A stretch of DNA of 64,000 nt from a virus, in IMG/VR virus record IMGVR_UViG_3300009163_000026, positions 22,856 through 86,855 of that record. One strand, written 5' to 3'. The notes below the pieces were generated by a model, which was not told the origin of the DNA, made no database searches, and saw only the letters and a program-made list of their open reading frames with translations. This document shows, in pieces, positions 44,473 through 53,000 of the stretch. A program made the translations under genes and the position numbers. How positions within the stretch are numbered: position 1 is the first letter of the stretch; the number at the start of each line of letters is the position of its first letter.

Positions 44473-44538
44473 TGGTGGACGCTGGGGAATCGAACCCCGT
44501 CCGCGACTTTCTTGTCACGTCGAATCCATGTAACGCCC
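44473..44538 (-). ncRNA. Minimal tmRNA-like RNA (tRNA-like domain only)
   Basis: 66 nt. The 5' arm GGGCGTT pairs with AGCGTCC at the 3' end, followed by A and CCA. ACATGGATTCGACG matches the 5' tmRNA signature GGATTCGACG, and GCGGACGGGGTTCGATTCC has the tmRNA 3' signature. Between them, instead of the mRNA-like domain and pseudoknots, is only CGTGAC-AAGAAA-GTCGCG, a closed short P2-like hairpin. No tag reading frame is possible inside. It could be a decayed gene or a working tmRNA mimic. Confidence 0.65.
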
Positions 44539-44578
44539 GTTAAAATTATTGTAATTTAATCTTTATTATTTGCAAGAT

Positions 44579-44824
44579 TTAAACGCTAATACTTTTACTA
44601 AAGTTCTTAACGCAACTCCTAGCACCATTAGGAATAAAATATTTTTTATTTCTATTCCAACTATCAGCGCTATGAATCTCAATTTCTGCACCGGTCTTAT
44701 GACCGTAGACTTGACGTCCCTTCGGTCGCGGCACATCAGGTCCAGTAAAAGCGCAACTCCTACAACACTTAAGACCGAGTTCGCGTCGACCTTCCTCAAC
44801 TAAGTTTCCACATCCACAATTCAT
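44579..44824 (-). CDS. Small phage protein with N-terminal Cys cluster
   Basis: 81 residues. MNCGCGNLVEEGRRELGLKC then CRSC gives five Cys (zinc site likely), followed by RPKGRQVYGHKTGAEIEIHS. The second half matches short phage proteins containing YGHKTGAE-EIH and WNRNKKYF. Function unknown. Confidence 0.7.
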   Translation of the reverse strand: MNCGCGNLVEEGRRELGLKCCRSCAFTGPDVPRPKGRQVYGHKTGAEIEIHSADSWNRNKKYFIPNGARSCVKNFSKSISV

Positions 44825-44827
44825 AAC

Positions 44828-44849
44828 CTAATTATAATGGAGTTCCTTT
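44828..44849 (-). promoter_or_regulatory. GGAAC/TATAAT element 30
   Basis: AAAGGAACTCCATTATAATT, 4 bp before the start at 44824. Confidence 0.6.
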
Positions 44850-44852
44850 GAG

Positions 44853-45035
44853 TTATAACTTACTGCTTTCTGCATACCACGCCATAATTTCATAATGAAA
44901 CTCTTTTTCTGTTAAGCGGTCTGTTGTGCTTATGAGAGCTACCGGTTCAACACCAGCACCTTCTTCATAAATTAAAATCCGACTTGTTTCACTCTCATAC
45001 TCAAACCGATATTTGCTAATACTACTACGGTACAT
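44853..45035 (-). CDS. Small conserved phage protein
   Basis: 60 residues ending TEKEFHYEIMAWYAESSKL; the EKEFHYEIM-WY ending recurs in phage proteins of unknown function (recognised from memory). Confidence 0.6.
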   Translation of the reverse strand: MYRSSISKYRFEYESETSRILIYEEGAGVEPVALISTTDRLTEKEFHYEIMAWYAESSKL

Positions 45036-45049
45036 TTTTTTATTTTTTA

Positions 45050-45268
45050 TTATTCATTTGATGTCTCTAAGAATCTAATTAACTCTCTCGCAATTAAGAG
45101 TTTATCTACTATATTTACGTCATTCATTAAATTTCCCACTTTATTATCAATAATACTATAAATTCTCATATCTGAAGCCATAATAGATTTATCCTTTTTA
45201 ATGATGTACTCTAAATCTACTAATGTTCCTTCTGAATCATCAACGCTTATACCTCTCAAGATATTCAT
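45050..45268 (-). CDS. Hypothetical protein
   Basis: 72 residues, acidic (GISVDDSEGTLVDLEYIIKK) with helical C-terminal part. No family recognised. Confidence 0.55.
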   Translation of the reverse strand: MNILRGISVDDSEGTLVDLEYIIKKDKSIMASDMRIYSIIDNKVGNLMNDVNIVDKLLIARELIRFLETSNE

Positions 45269-45328
45269 TTTAATTAAGTATCAATATACTAAGCTCTAAC
45301 GGTGTTAAGTCCACCATAATTTGTAGCT

Positions 45329-45553
45329 TTATTTTTTATTGCCGTAATACTCTTCAACATATAAGATAATATCACTCGACGTCATTATCGAATTATCGTG
45401 TATTGTTTCAACTAAAGCATCTGCAAAATCATTACCCATTTGTGAAAGATCATCATTCTCTGTATCATCTAATAAATCACGTAATTCATAAATCGAGTTA
45501 GTTATTTTATCGATTTTTTCATTAATTTTGCGTATGAGAGTGCCTTTATTCAT
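45329..45553 (-). CDS. Hypothetical helical protein
   Basis: 74 residues, coiled-coil-prone (LIRKINEKIDKITNSIYELR) then acidic (LDDTENDDLSQMGND). No family recognised. Confidence 0.6.
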   Translation of the reverse strand: MNKGTLIRKINEKIDKITNSIYELRDLLDDTENDDLSQMGNDFADALVETIHDNSIMTSSDIILYVEEYYGNKK

Positions 45554-45580
45554 AATCTATAATATAATTAGTCAGATGCG

Positions 45581-46264
45581 TTAGCTTTTTTTAAAGTGAT
45601 TTAAAATATTTAGTATATCTGTCTTTAAATAGTTTGAATAGTATGGTACCCATTCATCCTCTTTCAAGTAAAATGTTACTAATTTTTTACACTTCTTACC
45701 TGTTGCTTGCTCGTACATATATGCATATAGTGATAGTTGTAAACTATAAGTATTAAATTCACACATAGATAGGTGAGCGATAGGTTGAAGAAAGTATTCT
45801 TTAAAGTCATTCGCAAACCTAAACCGCTTATTTGTCTTAAAATCAGCTATTATAAAGTCATGCTCACTCTCGTATATTATATCTGCTGTACCGGCTAATT
45901 CATATTCATGAAGAGACATACGCGTTTCAGACAACACAACATCAAACTTACCTATTTCTTTTGAAATGAGTCGATCGTAGCTACGATAAAGATAATTATA
46001 ATCCTCTTTTACTGTACCCATTTTAATATAATTTTCCATCAACGCGTGTATATTGGTCCCGCGATCTGTCGCACGCTTTGTTTCTGCGGCCCAGGTTTCG
46101 AGAATAAATTCAGGCGTAACACCTTCTCGTGCTGAGACTCTTAAAGCATGATCCTTAGAGTTAAAGTAAGTTTTATATTTATTTAAAAGAGTAGTAGCTG
46201 ATATGTAGTTTCGGCCTGTTTCAGGATTTTTGTACGTGTGACTCTCTTCATCAAAAATAATCAT
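45581..46264 (-). CDS. RecB/Cas4-like PD-(D/E)XK nuclease
   Basis: 227 residues from MIIFDEESHTYK at 46264; the longer frame would cross the divergent adhesin gene start at 46314. Motifs: His73 in GTNIHALMENY, Asp128 in ELAGTADII, and Asp141-x-Lys143 in FIIADFKTNK, followed by a QLSLYAYMYEQATGK helix as in RecB-family exonucleases. It probably degrades DNA ends or processes recombination intermediates. It is the last minus-strand gene before the adhesin block. Confidence 0.8.
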   Translation of the reverse strand: MIIFDEESHTYKNPETGRNYISATTLLNKYKTYFNSKDHALRVSAREGVTPEFILETWAAETKRATDRGTNIHALMENYIKMGTVKEDYNYLYRSYDRLISKEIGKFDVVLSETRMSLHEYELAGTADIIYESEHDFIIADFKTNKRFRFANDFKEYFLQPIAHLSMCEFNTYSLQLSLYAYMYEQATGKKCKKLVTFYLKEDEWVPYYSNYLKTDILNILNHFKKS

Positions 46265-46297
46265 ATAATAAAGTTTAGTGTAAAAAGCGGATAATGC

Positions 46298-46305
46298 AAT
46301 AAATA
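46298..46305 (+). promoter_or_regulatory. Late-promoter-like box AATAAATA
   Basis: One mismatch from TATAAATA, 8 bp before the adhesin start at 46314. Confidence 0.4.
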
Positions 46306-46313
46306 TTATCACT

Positions 46314-49262
46314 ATGGGTATTAAGATTTCAGACCTGCCAAAGGTTACATCAACTATAACGGGTGAAGAGTCTTTTATAGTTGTGCAGAATAATATAACT
46401 AAGCAGACGAGCTTAAATTTTGCACTTTCTAGTGACAGAAAAAGAACAGGGGATCTATACACTTTAATTACAGCTAATAGCGCAGGGTGGGCTACCGCAA
46501 GTCAAAATATTAACAACTTTGCTACGCTTACGAGCTTTACCGTGGGACCGGCTCAAAGTGCTACAGCAATATATACAACGGTTATAGGTCTTTGCTCCAT
46601 CGCTTCAGCTAGAGGTTCTATAGCATTAGGGGAAAATGTAAAAGCATTAGGTTCAAATAGTTTTGTACAGGGAACATGTAATACGGCTTGTGGCTCTAGA
46701 TCTAACGTATTAGGTGGTATTAATAATAGAGCTGTTGGTAATTGTTCTAGTGTAGTAGGTGGTCTTAGTAATCAGACTTGTGGGTTTATTTCCAATATAG
46801 GTGGTGGATTTAATAATATAGCTTTTGGTTCTTACGCTGCTGTAGCTGGCGGCTATAGTAATAATGCTTGTGGTAATAATTCCGTTGTAGCTGGTGGTAG
46901 TAATAATAAGGCTTGTAGTAAATGTTCTAATATAGCAGGGGGAGCTAATAATATTGCTTACGATACATCGTGTCTCCCCGGGGGAGATGATGATCAAGGA
47001 CTTAATGGTGCAAATACTATTGGAGGTGGTCTATTCAATGTCGCGGGTAATAGCTCTAGTTCAGGGTATGGATTTAATGTTGTAGCTGGTGGATGTCGTA
47101 ATATGGCAGTTGATGAATTCTCTAATGTGTCAGGTGGTCAGTATAATAGGGCTTTAAGTGCTTATTCTAATGTAGCTGGTGGGCGTTGTAATACGGCTTG
47201 TAATTGCTTTTCTACTGTAGCTGGCGGGAGTTTAAATATAGCTTCTGGTGCTAATTCTACCGTAGGTGGTGGAGCTCGTAATATAGCTTCTGGTGTTGTT
47301 TCTACTGTAGCTGGTGGTATTTATAATACAGCGTCTGCCCTTAATTCTAATGTGGCAGGCGGTAGTGATAATACAGCTTGTGGTTGTTATTCTAATGTAG
47401 CTGGTGGGCGTTGTAATACAGCTTCTGGCTATTATTCTAATGTAGCTGGTGGGCGTTGTAATACAGCTAGTTGTTATTGTACTAATGTAGCTGGTGGCTA
47501 TTGTAATACAGCTTCTGGTACTTATTCTAATGTAGCTGGTGGGCGTTGTAATACAGCTTCTTATTATGATTCTGCAGTAGGTGGAGGATTTAGTAATACA
47601 GCTAGTAGTTCTTTTTCTAATGTAGCTGGTGGTGGTAATAATACAGCTTCTGGTGTTGGTTCTAATGTAGCTGGGGGGCTAAATAATATTGCCTCATTTG
47701 GTGTTTCTAATGTAGCTGGTGGGTGTTGTAATAAGGCTTGTGGTGCTATTTCTAATGTAGCCGGTGGAGGTGATAATATAGCTTCAGGTTGTTATTCTAA
47801 TGTAGCCGGTGGTTTAAGTGGTAAAGCTTCTGGTTATGCTTCTAATGTAGCTGGTGGGTGTTGTAATACAGCTTGTGGTTTTTTCTCTAATGTAGCTGGT
47901 GGGTATCGTAATACAGCTCTTGGTAATTATTCTAATGTAGCTGGTGGGCGTTGTAATACATCTTCTGGTTATGTTTCTAATGTGGCTGGTGGGCAGTGTA
48001 ATACAGCTTCTGGTTGTTATACTAATGTAGCTGGTGGTGTGAGTAATAGAGCTTTGGTTTGTTTTTCTAACGTAGGTGGCGGGTATTGTAATGCAGCTTG
48101 TGAATGTTACTCTACTGTAGGTGGTGGGCGTTGTAATACATCTTCTGGTTATGTTTCTAATGTGGCTGGTGGTATTTGTAATGCAGCAAATGGTGTTAGT
48201 TCTAATGTAGCTGGTGGGAGGTGTAATACAGCTTCTAATTATTACTCTAATGTAGCTGGTGGGTGTTGTAATACAGCTTCTGGTACTTATTCTACTGTAG
48301 CTGGTGGGCGTTGTAATACAGCTTCTAATTATTACTCTAGTGTAGCTGGTGGGTATTGTAATACAGCTTCTGGTTGTTACTCTAATGTAGCCGGTGGGGT
48401 TAATAATACAGTTTCTGGTTTTTACTCTAATGTAGCTGGTGGAGCTTTAAATGCAGTTTCTGGTAGTTGTTCTAATGTAGGTGGTGGGTTTTGTAATACA
48501 GTTAGCAGCCTTTATGCTAATATAGCTGGTGGGAAGGGTAATTTAGCTTCTAATTATTCTGCTACTGTAGCTGGTGGTACTAGTAATACAGCTTCTGGTG
48601 TTTATTCTACTGTAGCAGGGGGACGGAACAATACAGCTTCTGGTTATGTTTCTAATGTAGCTGGTGGGTGTTATAATACAGCTTTAAGCGCTTATTCTAA
48701 TGTAGCTGGTGGGTGTTTTAATATAGCTTCTGGTTGTTATTCTAGTGTACTAGGTGGTCTTAGTAGTAGAGCTTCTGGTCCTTATTCTACTATAGCAGGA
48801 GGACAGTATAATACAGCTTCTGGTTGTTGGTCTACTATAGCAGGCGGCTTTCTTAATACAGCTTCTGGTACTTATTCTAATGTAGCAGTCGGCTATGGTA
48901 ATACAGCTTCTGGTACTTATTCTACTATAGCTGGTGGGCGTCTTAATACAGCTTCCAATTATCTAGCTATAGTAGGCGGTGGGGTTCGTAATACAGCTTC
49001 TGGATTTTACTCTAGTGTAATCAATGGTTTTAGTGGTAGAGTGTTTGCATGTCACTCTACTATACTTAATGGTTGCTGTAATACAATAAGAACTGCGGCT
49101 AGTGCTTCATCTATTCTAGCTGGTACAAGTGTTACTGCTATATCTGCAAATACGGCATACGCAACTTGCTTGGTGTTAAGCAACCTACCTAGTTCAAGCA
49201 CTGGTCTCGGTGCAGGTACTATATGGAAATGTACTGCAACAAATGCTTTGTATATTGTATAA
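46314..49262 (+). CDS. Cys-rich YadA-like repeat adhesin
   Basis: 982 residues. Residues 1-40 (GIKISDLPKVTSTITGEESF) form an anchor domain shared with two other fibre genes. From about 120 to 920 come about 53 fifteen-residue units of the type SNVAGGRCNTASGYY, a left-handed beta-roll pattern like YadA heads (NSVAIG-x-S-x-A-x-G). Many units carry Cys at fixed places (RCN, GCY, ACG), which is unusual for an extracellular repeat. A 20-residue non-repeat insert lies near residue 220 (TSCLPGGDDDQGLNG). It ends with a compact tail. Probably a tail-fibre or receptor-binding trimer. Confidence 0.75.
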   Translation: MGIKISDLPKVTSTITGEESFIVVQNNITKQTSLNFALSSDRKRTGDLYTLITANSAGWATASQNINNFATLTSFTVGPAQSATAIYTTVIGLCSIASARGSIALGENVKALGSNSFVQGTCNTACGSRSNVLGGINNRAVGNCSSVVGGLSNQTCGFISNIGGGFNNIAFGSYAAVAGGYSNNACGNNSVVAGGSNNKACSKCSNIAGGANNIAYDTSCLPGGDDDQGLNGANTIGGGLFNVAGNSSSSGYGFNVVAGGCRNMAVDEFSNVSGGQYNRALSAYSNVAGGRCNTACNCFSTVAGGSLNIASGANSTVGGGARNIASGVVSTVAGGIYNTASALNSNVAGGSDNTACGCYSNVAGGRCNTASGYYSNVAGGRCNTASCYCTNVAGGYCNTASGTYSNVAGGRCNTASYYDSAVGGGFSNTASSSFSNVAGGGNNTASGVGSNVAGGLNNIASFGVSNVAGGCCNKACGAISNVAGGGDNIASGCYSNVAGGLSGKASGYASNVAGGCCNTACGFFSNVAGGYRNTALGNYSNVAGGRCNTSSGYVSNVAGGQCNTASGCYTNVAGGVSNRALVCFSNVGGGYCNAACECYSTVGGGRCNTSSGYVSNVAGGICNAANGVSSNVAGGRCNTASNYYSNVAGGCCNTASGTYSTVAGGRCNTASNYYSSVAGGYCNTASGCYSNVAGGVNNTVSGFYSNVAGGALNAVSGSCSNVGGGFCNTVSSLYANIAGGKGNLASNYSATVAGGTSNTASGVYSTVAGGRNNTASGYVSNVAGGCYNTALSAYSNVAGGCFNIASGCYSSVLGGLSSRASGPYSTIAGGQYNTASGCWSTIAGGFLNTASGTYSNVAVGYGNTASGTYSTIAGGRLNTASNYLAIVGGGVRNTASGFYSSVINGFSGRVFACHSTILNGCCNTIRTAASASSILAGTSVTAISANTAYATCLVLSNLPSSSTGLGAGTIWKCTATNALYIV
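46690..49080 (+). repeat. 45-bp coding tandem repeat array
   Basis: Units recur every 45 bp with GTAGCTGG and AATACAGCTTC as the most stable words; divergence between units is high in the variable 6-9 bases. Confidence 0.85.
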
Positions 49263-49396
49263 ATCTAGCTGCGAGTAACTAAATAAGAATATGAGCTCTG
49301 ACATTACACACATACTACTACATGATAATATGCAATCTAAAAGCATAATGCCCCTTACTGTAACGCCTTTTAATACTATTTAAGTTTTAATTTTAT

Positions 49397-50074
49397 ATGT
49401 CAAAAATTCTCATTAACGACCTTGTCATCGCTACCAATATTACTGGTGGTGAGTTTCTTGTTTTAGATAATGTAACAAGTACAAAAAGAACTACGATCAA
49501 CTCACTTAGTTCAATATATGCGCTAAAAGGCAGTACCCAATCGACTACCACGACTACGTCTGATCCCCGTATTGCTCCGCTTGAAACTACTGTACGGTCA
49601 TTAACCGGCTCTGTAGTAAACTTAACAACATCCGCACAGAACTCAGTATACGATGTAGCATATCTTAATAATCAATTTATTAGCTTATCGAGCAGCTTCA
49701 AACAACTTACAACTAATGTTACAGCTGAAACTAACAAGATAGCAATACTATCGAGTCTAAATACATACTTGCCTATTGTTAGCGCTGTAAATAATAGCAA
49801 TTTTACTATAGCTCTTTCATCAATGGGCAACATGATAACATATACCGGTATGCAAAATATTACAGCTTTTATAACAAATAATATTAATGTTAACGGATTT
49901 GTATCTACTGTAGCTCAACTGAGCACTGGTACAATCACAATCGCTCTCAGCTCTACATATTCTGCTACCCGTATTGCTTATAATAATAGCTTTACTACTG
50001 CTGGAGTCGGCGCTGTCGCATCACTTATGAGAGTTAGCAATAATCAATTTCTTATTACAGGTCTGCTGCAATGA
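49397..50074 (+). CDS. Fibre-associated protein with the shared anchor domain
   Basis: 225 residues. MSKILINDLVIATNITGGEF then LVLDNVTSTKRTTINSLS aligns with the N-termini of the 27476 and 46314 proteins. The rest is Ser/Thr/Asn-rich (LTTSAQNSVYDVAYLNNQF) as in virion shaft proteins. Its stop overlaps the next ATG (ATGA), so it is coupled to the 3645-residue protein and may be its adaptor. Confidence 0.65.
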   Translation: MSKILINDLVIATNITGGEFLVLDNVTSTKRTTINSLSSIYALKGSTQSTTTTTSDPRIAPLETTVRSLTGSVVNLTTSAQNSVYDVAYLNNQFISLSSSFKQLTTNVTAETNKIAILSSLNTYLPIVSAVNNSNFTIALSSMGNMITYTGMQNITAFITNNINVNGFVSTVAQLSTGTITIALSSTYSATRIAYNNSFTTAGVGAVASLMRVSNNQFLITGLLQ

Positions 50075-53000
50075 TTTTTAATTTTTTATTAGCCTCGGTA
50101 TTTGATCTGCAAGGACCAATCACGAAGCAAGCAAGCTCTGCAGATACTATCTACATATCAACTACAGGGCGTGATAATTATTATGGATTTACTCCATCAC
50201 GTCCCGTTAAAACCTTACAGGTTGCAATAGAGCGGCTCCGCACTACACAAGCATACGGTCCAAAAAACCGCTTCCTCGTCTTTGAAGGTGGTGAATATAA
50301 TATTAAAGAGTTGAACCCAACCGGAGCTATTTTTACATATGATGTTAATACTATTAATGATAATACATTGACCATACGGCCATATAACTCAACACCGGTT
50401 GTAATTGTGGGTAATAGATATAATGACAAGAATATTACAGCACTTTCAAACGGGTTATGGAAAATAGCAATTACAAAGAGCTTAAGTGAGCAATTTTACG
50501 ATTTTTATTTAAATGATCAAAGAATGTTTCCTGCGCGATTTCCGAAGCGTGGTACATATTCTCACGGTGAGTATAATACCGTTACACGGTCAAACGGTGA
50601 ACTTGTATTTCAAATAAAAGATACAACTAAGTTTATAACAGCTTTATCTAATGTTATTATTCCACGTAGTGTTAATAATGCGTCTATTGTTACAAGTGTT
50701 GATAATTATCTAGATATAGGTCCTACAGATAAGAATTACATTAAAGATATACGAGCTATTAGTACAAATATGTACTCTATTACGAGTAGCGTGATAGTAG
50801 ACGGTCTCTCGATATTGGGATATAATCCTTTATTTGTCAATACAAACTTAAAAGATCAAGCAGCAAGCTTATGCACGGTAGAGGGTGAGTTTGTTGTAAG
50901 TAAGGAGTTTAATGACTTGTTTATATATGTTAAGCCTTATAGCAATCTAACTATTAGCTCAACAACCTTCAATACTTTTGAAGGCCCAAGCTCTAAGTAT
51001 GGTGAACGCTTTGTAGATCACTCGTTTGATAGTATTAACGGTAATTTTCTGTACGCAGATAAAACAACTTTAAGTGGTAATGGGTTGGATTTTAATTCGG
51101 TTAGTAACGTCGTTGTAAAGGACCTCAACTTTAAGCATCTTAATAAAGCGATATCTAATTTTAACTACTGCCGTAACTTTACTATTAGTGGATGTGATAT
51201 ACGTCATTGTAGTAACGGCGTTCATAGCATAGATGCTACATCGCTTCAAGTATATAAAAACCTCGTATTTGATATAGATGGTAGCGGTATATTAATTCAG
51301 TCCTCTTTATCTGCGAAAGTAGCGAACAACATTATCAAGTATGTAGGTATGGTACGAACCTCGCAAGGTCGCTCCATCGATGTTAAAGCAATTAACGGTG
51401 CAATTTGGTCAAATTCAAGTAATGAAGCTGCGTTAACGGTATTAAGCGCTACTAACAATACCTTCACTATTAGTGTATCATCTATTACGAATAAAGGTTA
51501 TCCCAACAATTCCTATAGTAATGGTAATTTAAGATATCGTTTCCATCATCAGAATAACGGATATATAGAAATTCTGACTGGTGCATTAGCTGGTCAGAAG
51601 AGAATAGTTAACAATTATTATGTGTTAAGTAGTACCTTAGCTAACTTTAATACTGCCGATGAAACTGGGCTATCTAGCTACGGATTTGTTACATATGGTA
51701 TTGTTGATCCCTGGACGCCAGTAGGTGGTACATTAGTACCAGCAAAAGGAACTACACTTAAGTATGTTGGAGGTGGATCAAACCGCAATCAAAATTTTGT
51801 ATTGGAACATAATTTTCTTGAGTATGCTAGTACACAATGCATATCTATACGTGAGAGTATGTTTGCTACTATATCTGGTAATTATATATCGAGCGCTTCA
51901 TATGGTAGTACAGGTGGCACTGCTTTATATATTAGCGCAGAAGATATTAAGGTTAGTGATAATCAAATACAAAAGAGCCGTAAGGGACAAGGACAGAGTC
52001 AAGGTTTTGCAGTGTATGTAAGTTCATCAGCGCAGAGGGTACAAATAAAGAATAATATTATATCGCGTTCTGATGGAGGCTTATCTCTAGTTTCTCCGAA
52101 TCAAATAACAGTCACAAACAATATTATTGAGCGTTCGTATGATAGCTTGATACCTTTGGCAGCGCTTGCAAGTCCTCAGAGTACATATGCAGGAGCTAGC
52201 TCGACATATATGCTTAATTGCTCTAGTAATATTTTAATTACTTCACCTAGTATAGATTTTACATTTAAAAAGCAAGATTATTTTGTAACTCCGGCTGCAA
52301 ATAATTTAAGTGGAGGTCTTCAAGCATATAGCCCTGCAATGAGAGTAGTTAACTTTCGTTTATCCGCATCAGATACCGACTACTATAGCTTCTCATTATT
52401 TCCTACTGCTATAGATGAGAAGGAACGGTTTAGCCTTATAACTAATAACGAAAAATTTTATAGATGTGGGGTTATAAATAACAGACCTGTATACCTAATA
52501 GCTTCTACTACATTAGGATTTTATGTAAAGAATAACAACTGGGTGCTTGGCACACTTTATACCTCTACTATATATCTATCATCAAACTGCGGTATCATTG
52601 GATTCAACTACCCATGGAGTTTATCAGCGACACGAAATTATTTTAGACCTGAATCTGGTAGCGCTAACAAACTTGACTTTTATTTTGAATATTACTCAAA
52701 TAAGCGAGCAGTACCACTTGTATATACGCATAATAATTGTCTCTATACTGATATAGTAGATTATAAAACAACAAAATACCCACTACTCTCAAATAATTTC
52801 CACGCGTGGGCTGGTCAAGTCGCTCCTGATCGTAACGGTGTATATACAGGATTTCAAAGTCTAAGTGTAACGGAGGTTACTGTACCATCATTCCAAGAAA
52901 CTCGAACTTTCTGGAATAGTTCAAACATGTTCACCATGTCATCTGGATTTGACGGCCTTGTTGATTGGGAAGAGAGCTCAATATTCGCCAATCCAAAATT

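Noticed and set aside
44566-44799. Alternative minus-strand frame overlapping the 44579-44824 gene
   Set aside because: The 44579 frame has a family-like sequence, a Cys cluster and a regulatory element at its start; the other frame has neither.
45581-46462. Full-length 293-codon start for the nuclease gene
   Set aside because: The first 66 codons overlap the divergent adhesin gene and are hydrophobic and unlike the family; the start at 46264 begins the recognised domain.
46690-49080. Regular 45-bp repeats that could be taken for a CRISPR array
   Set aside because: Repeats have no conserved spacer-sized intervals; they are contiguous, in one open frame and encode a beta-roll protein.
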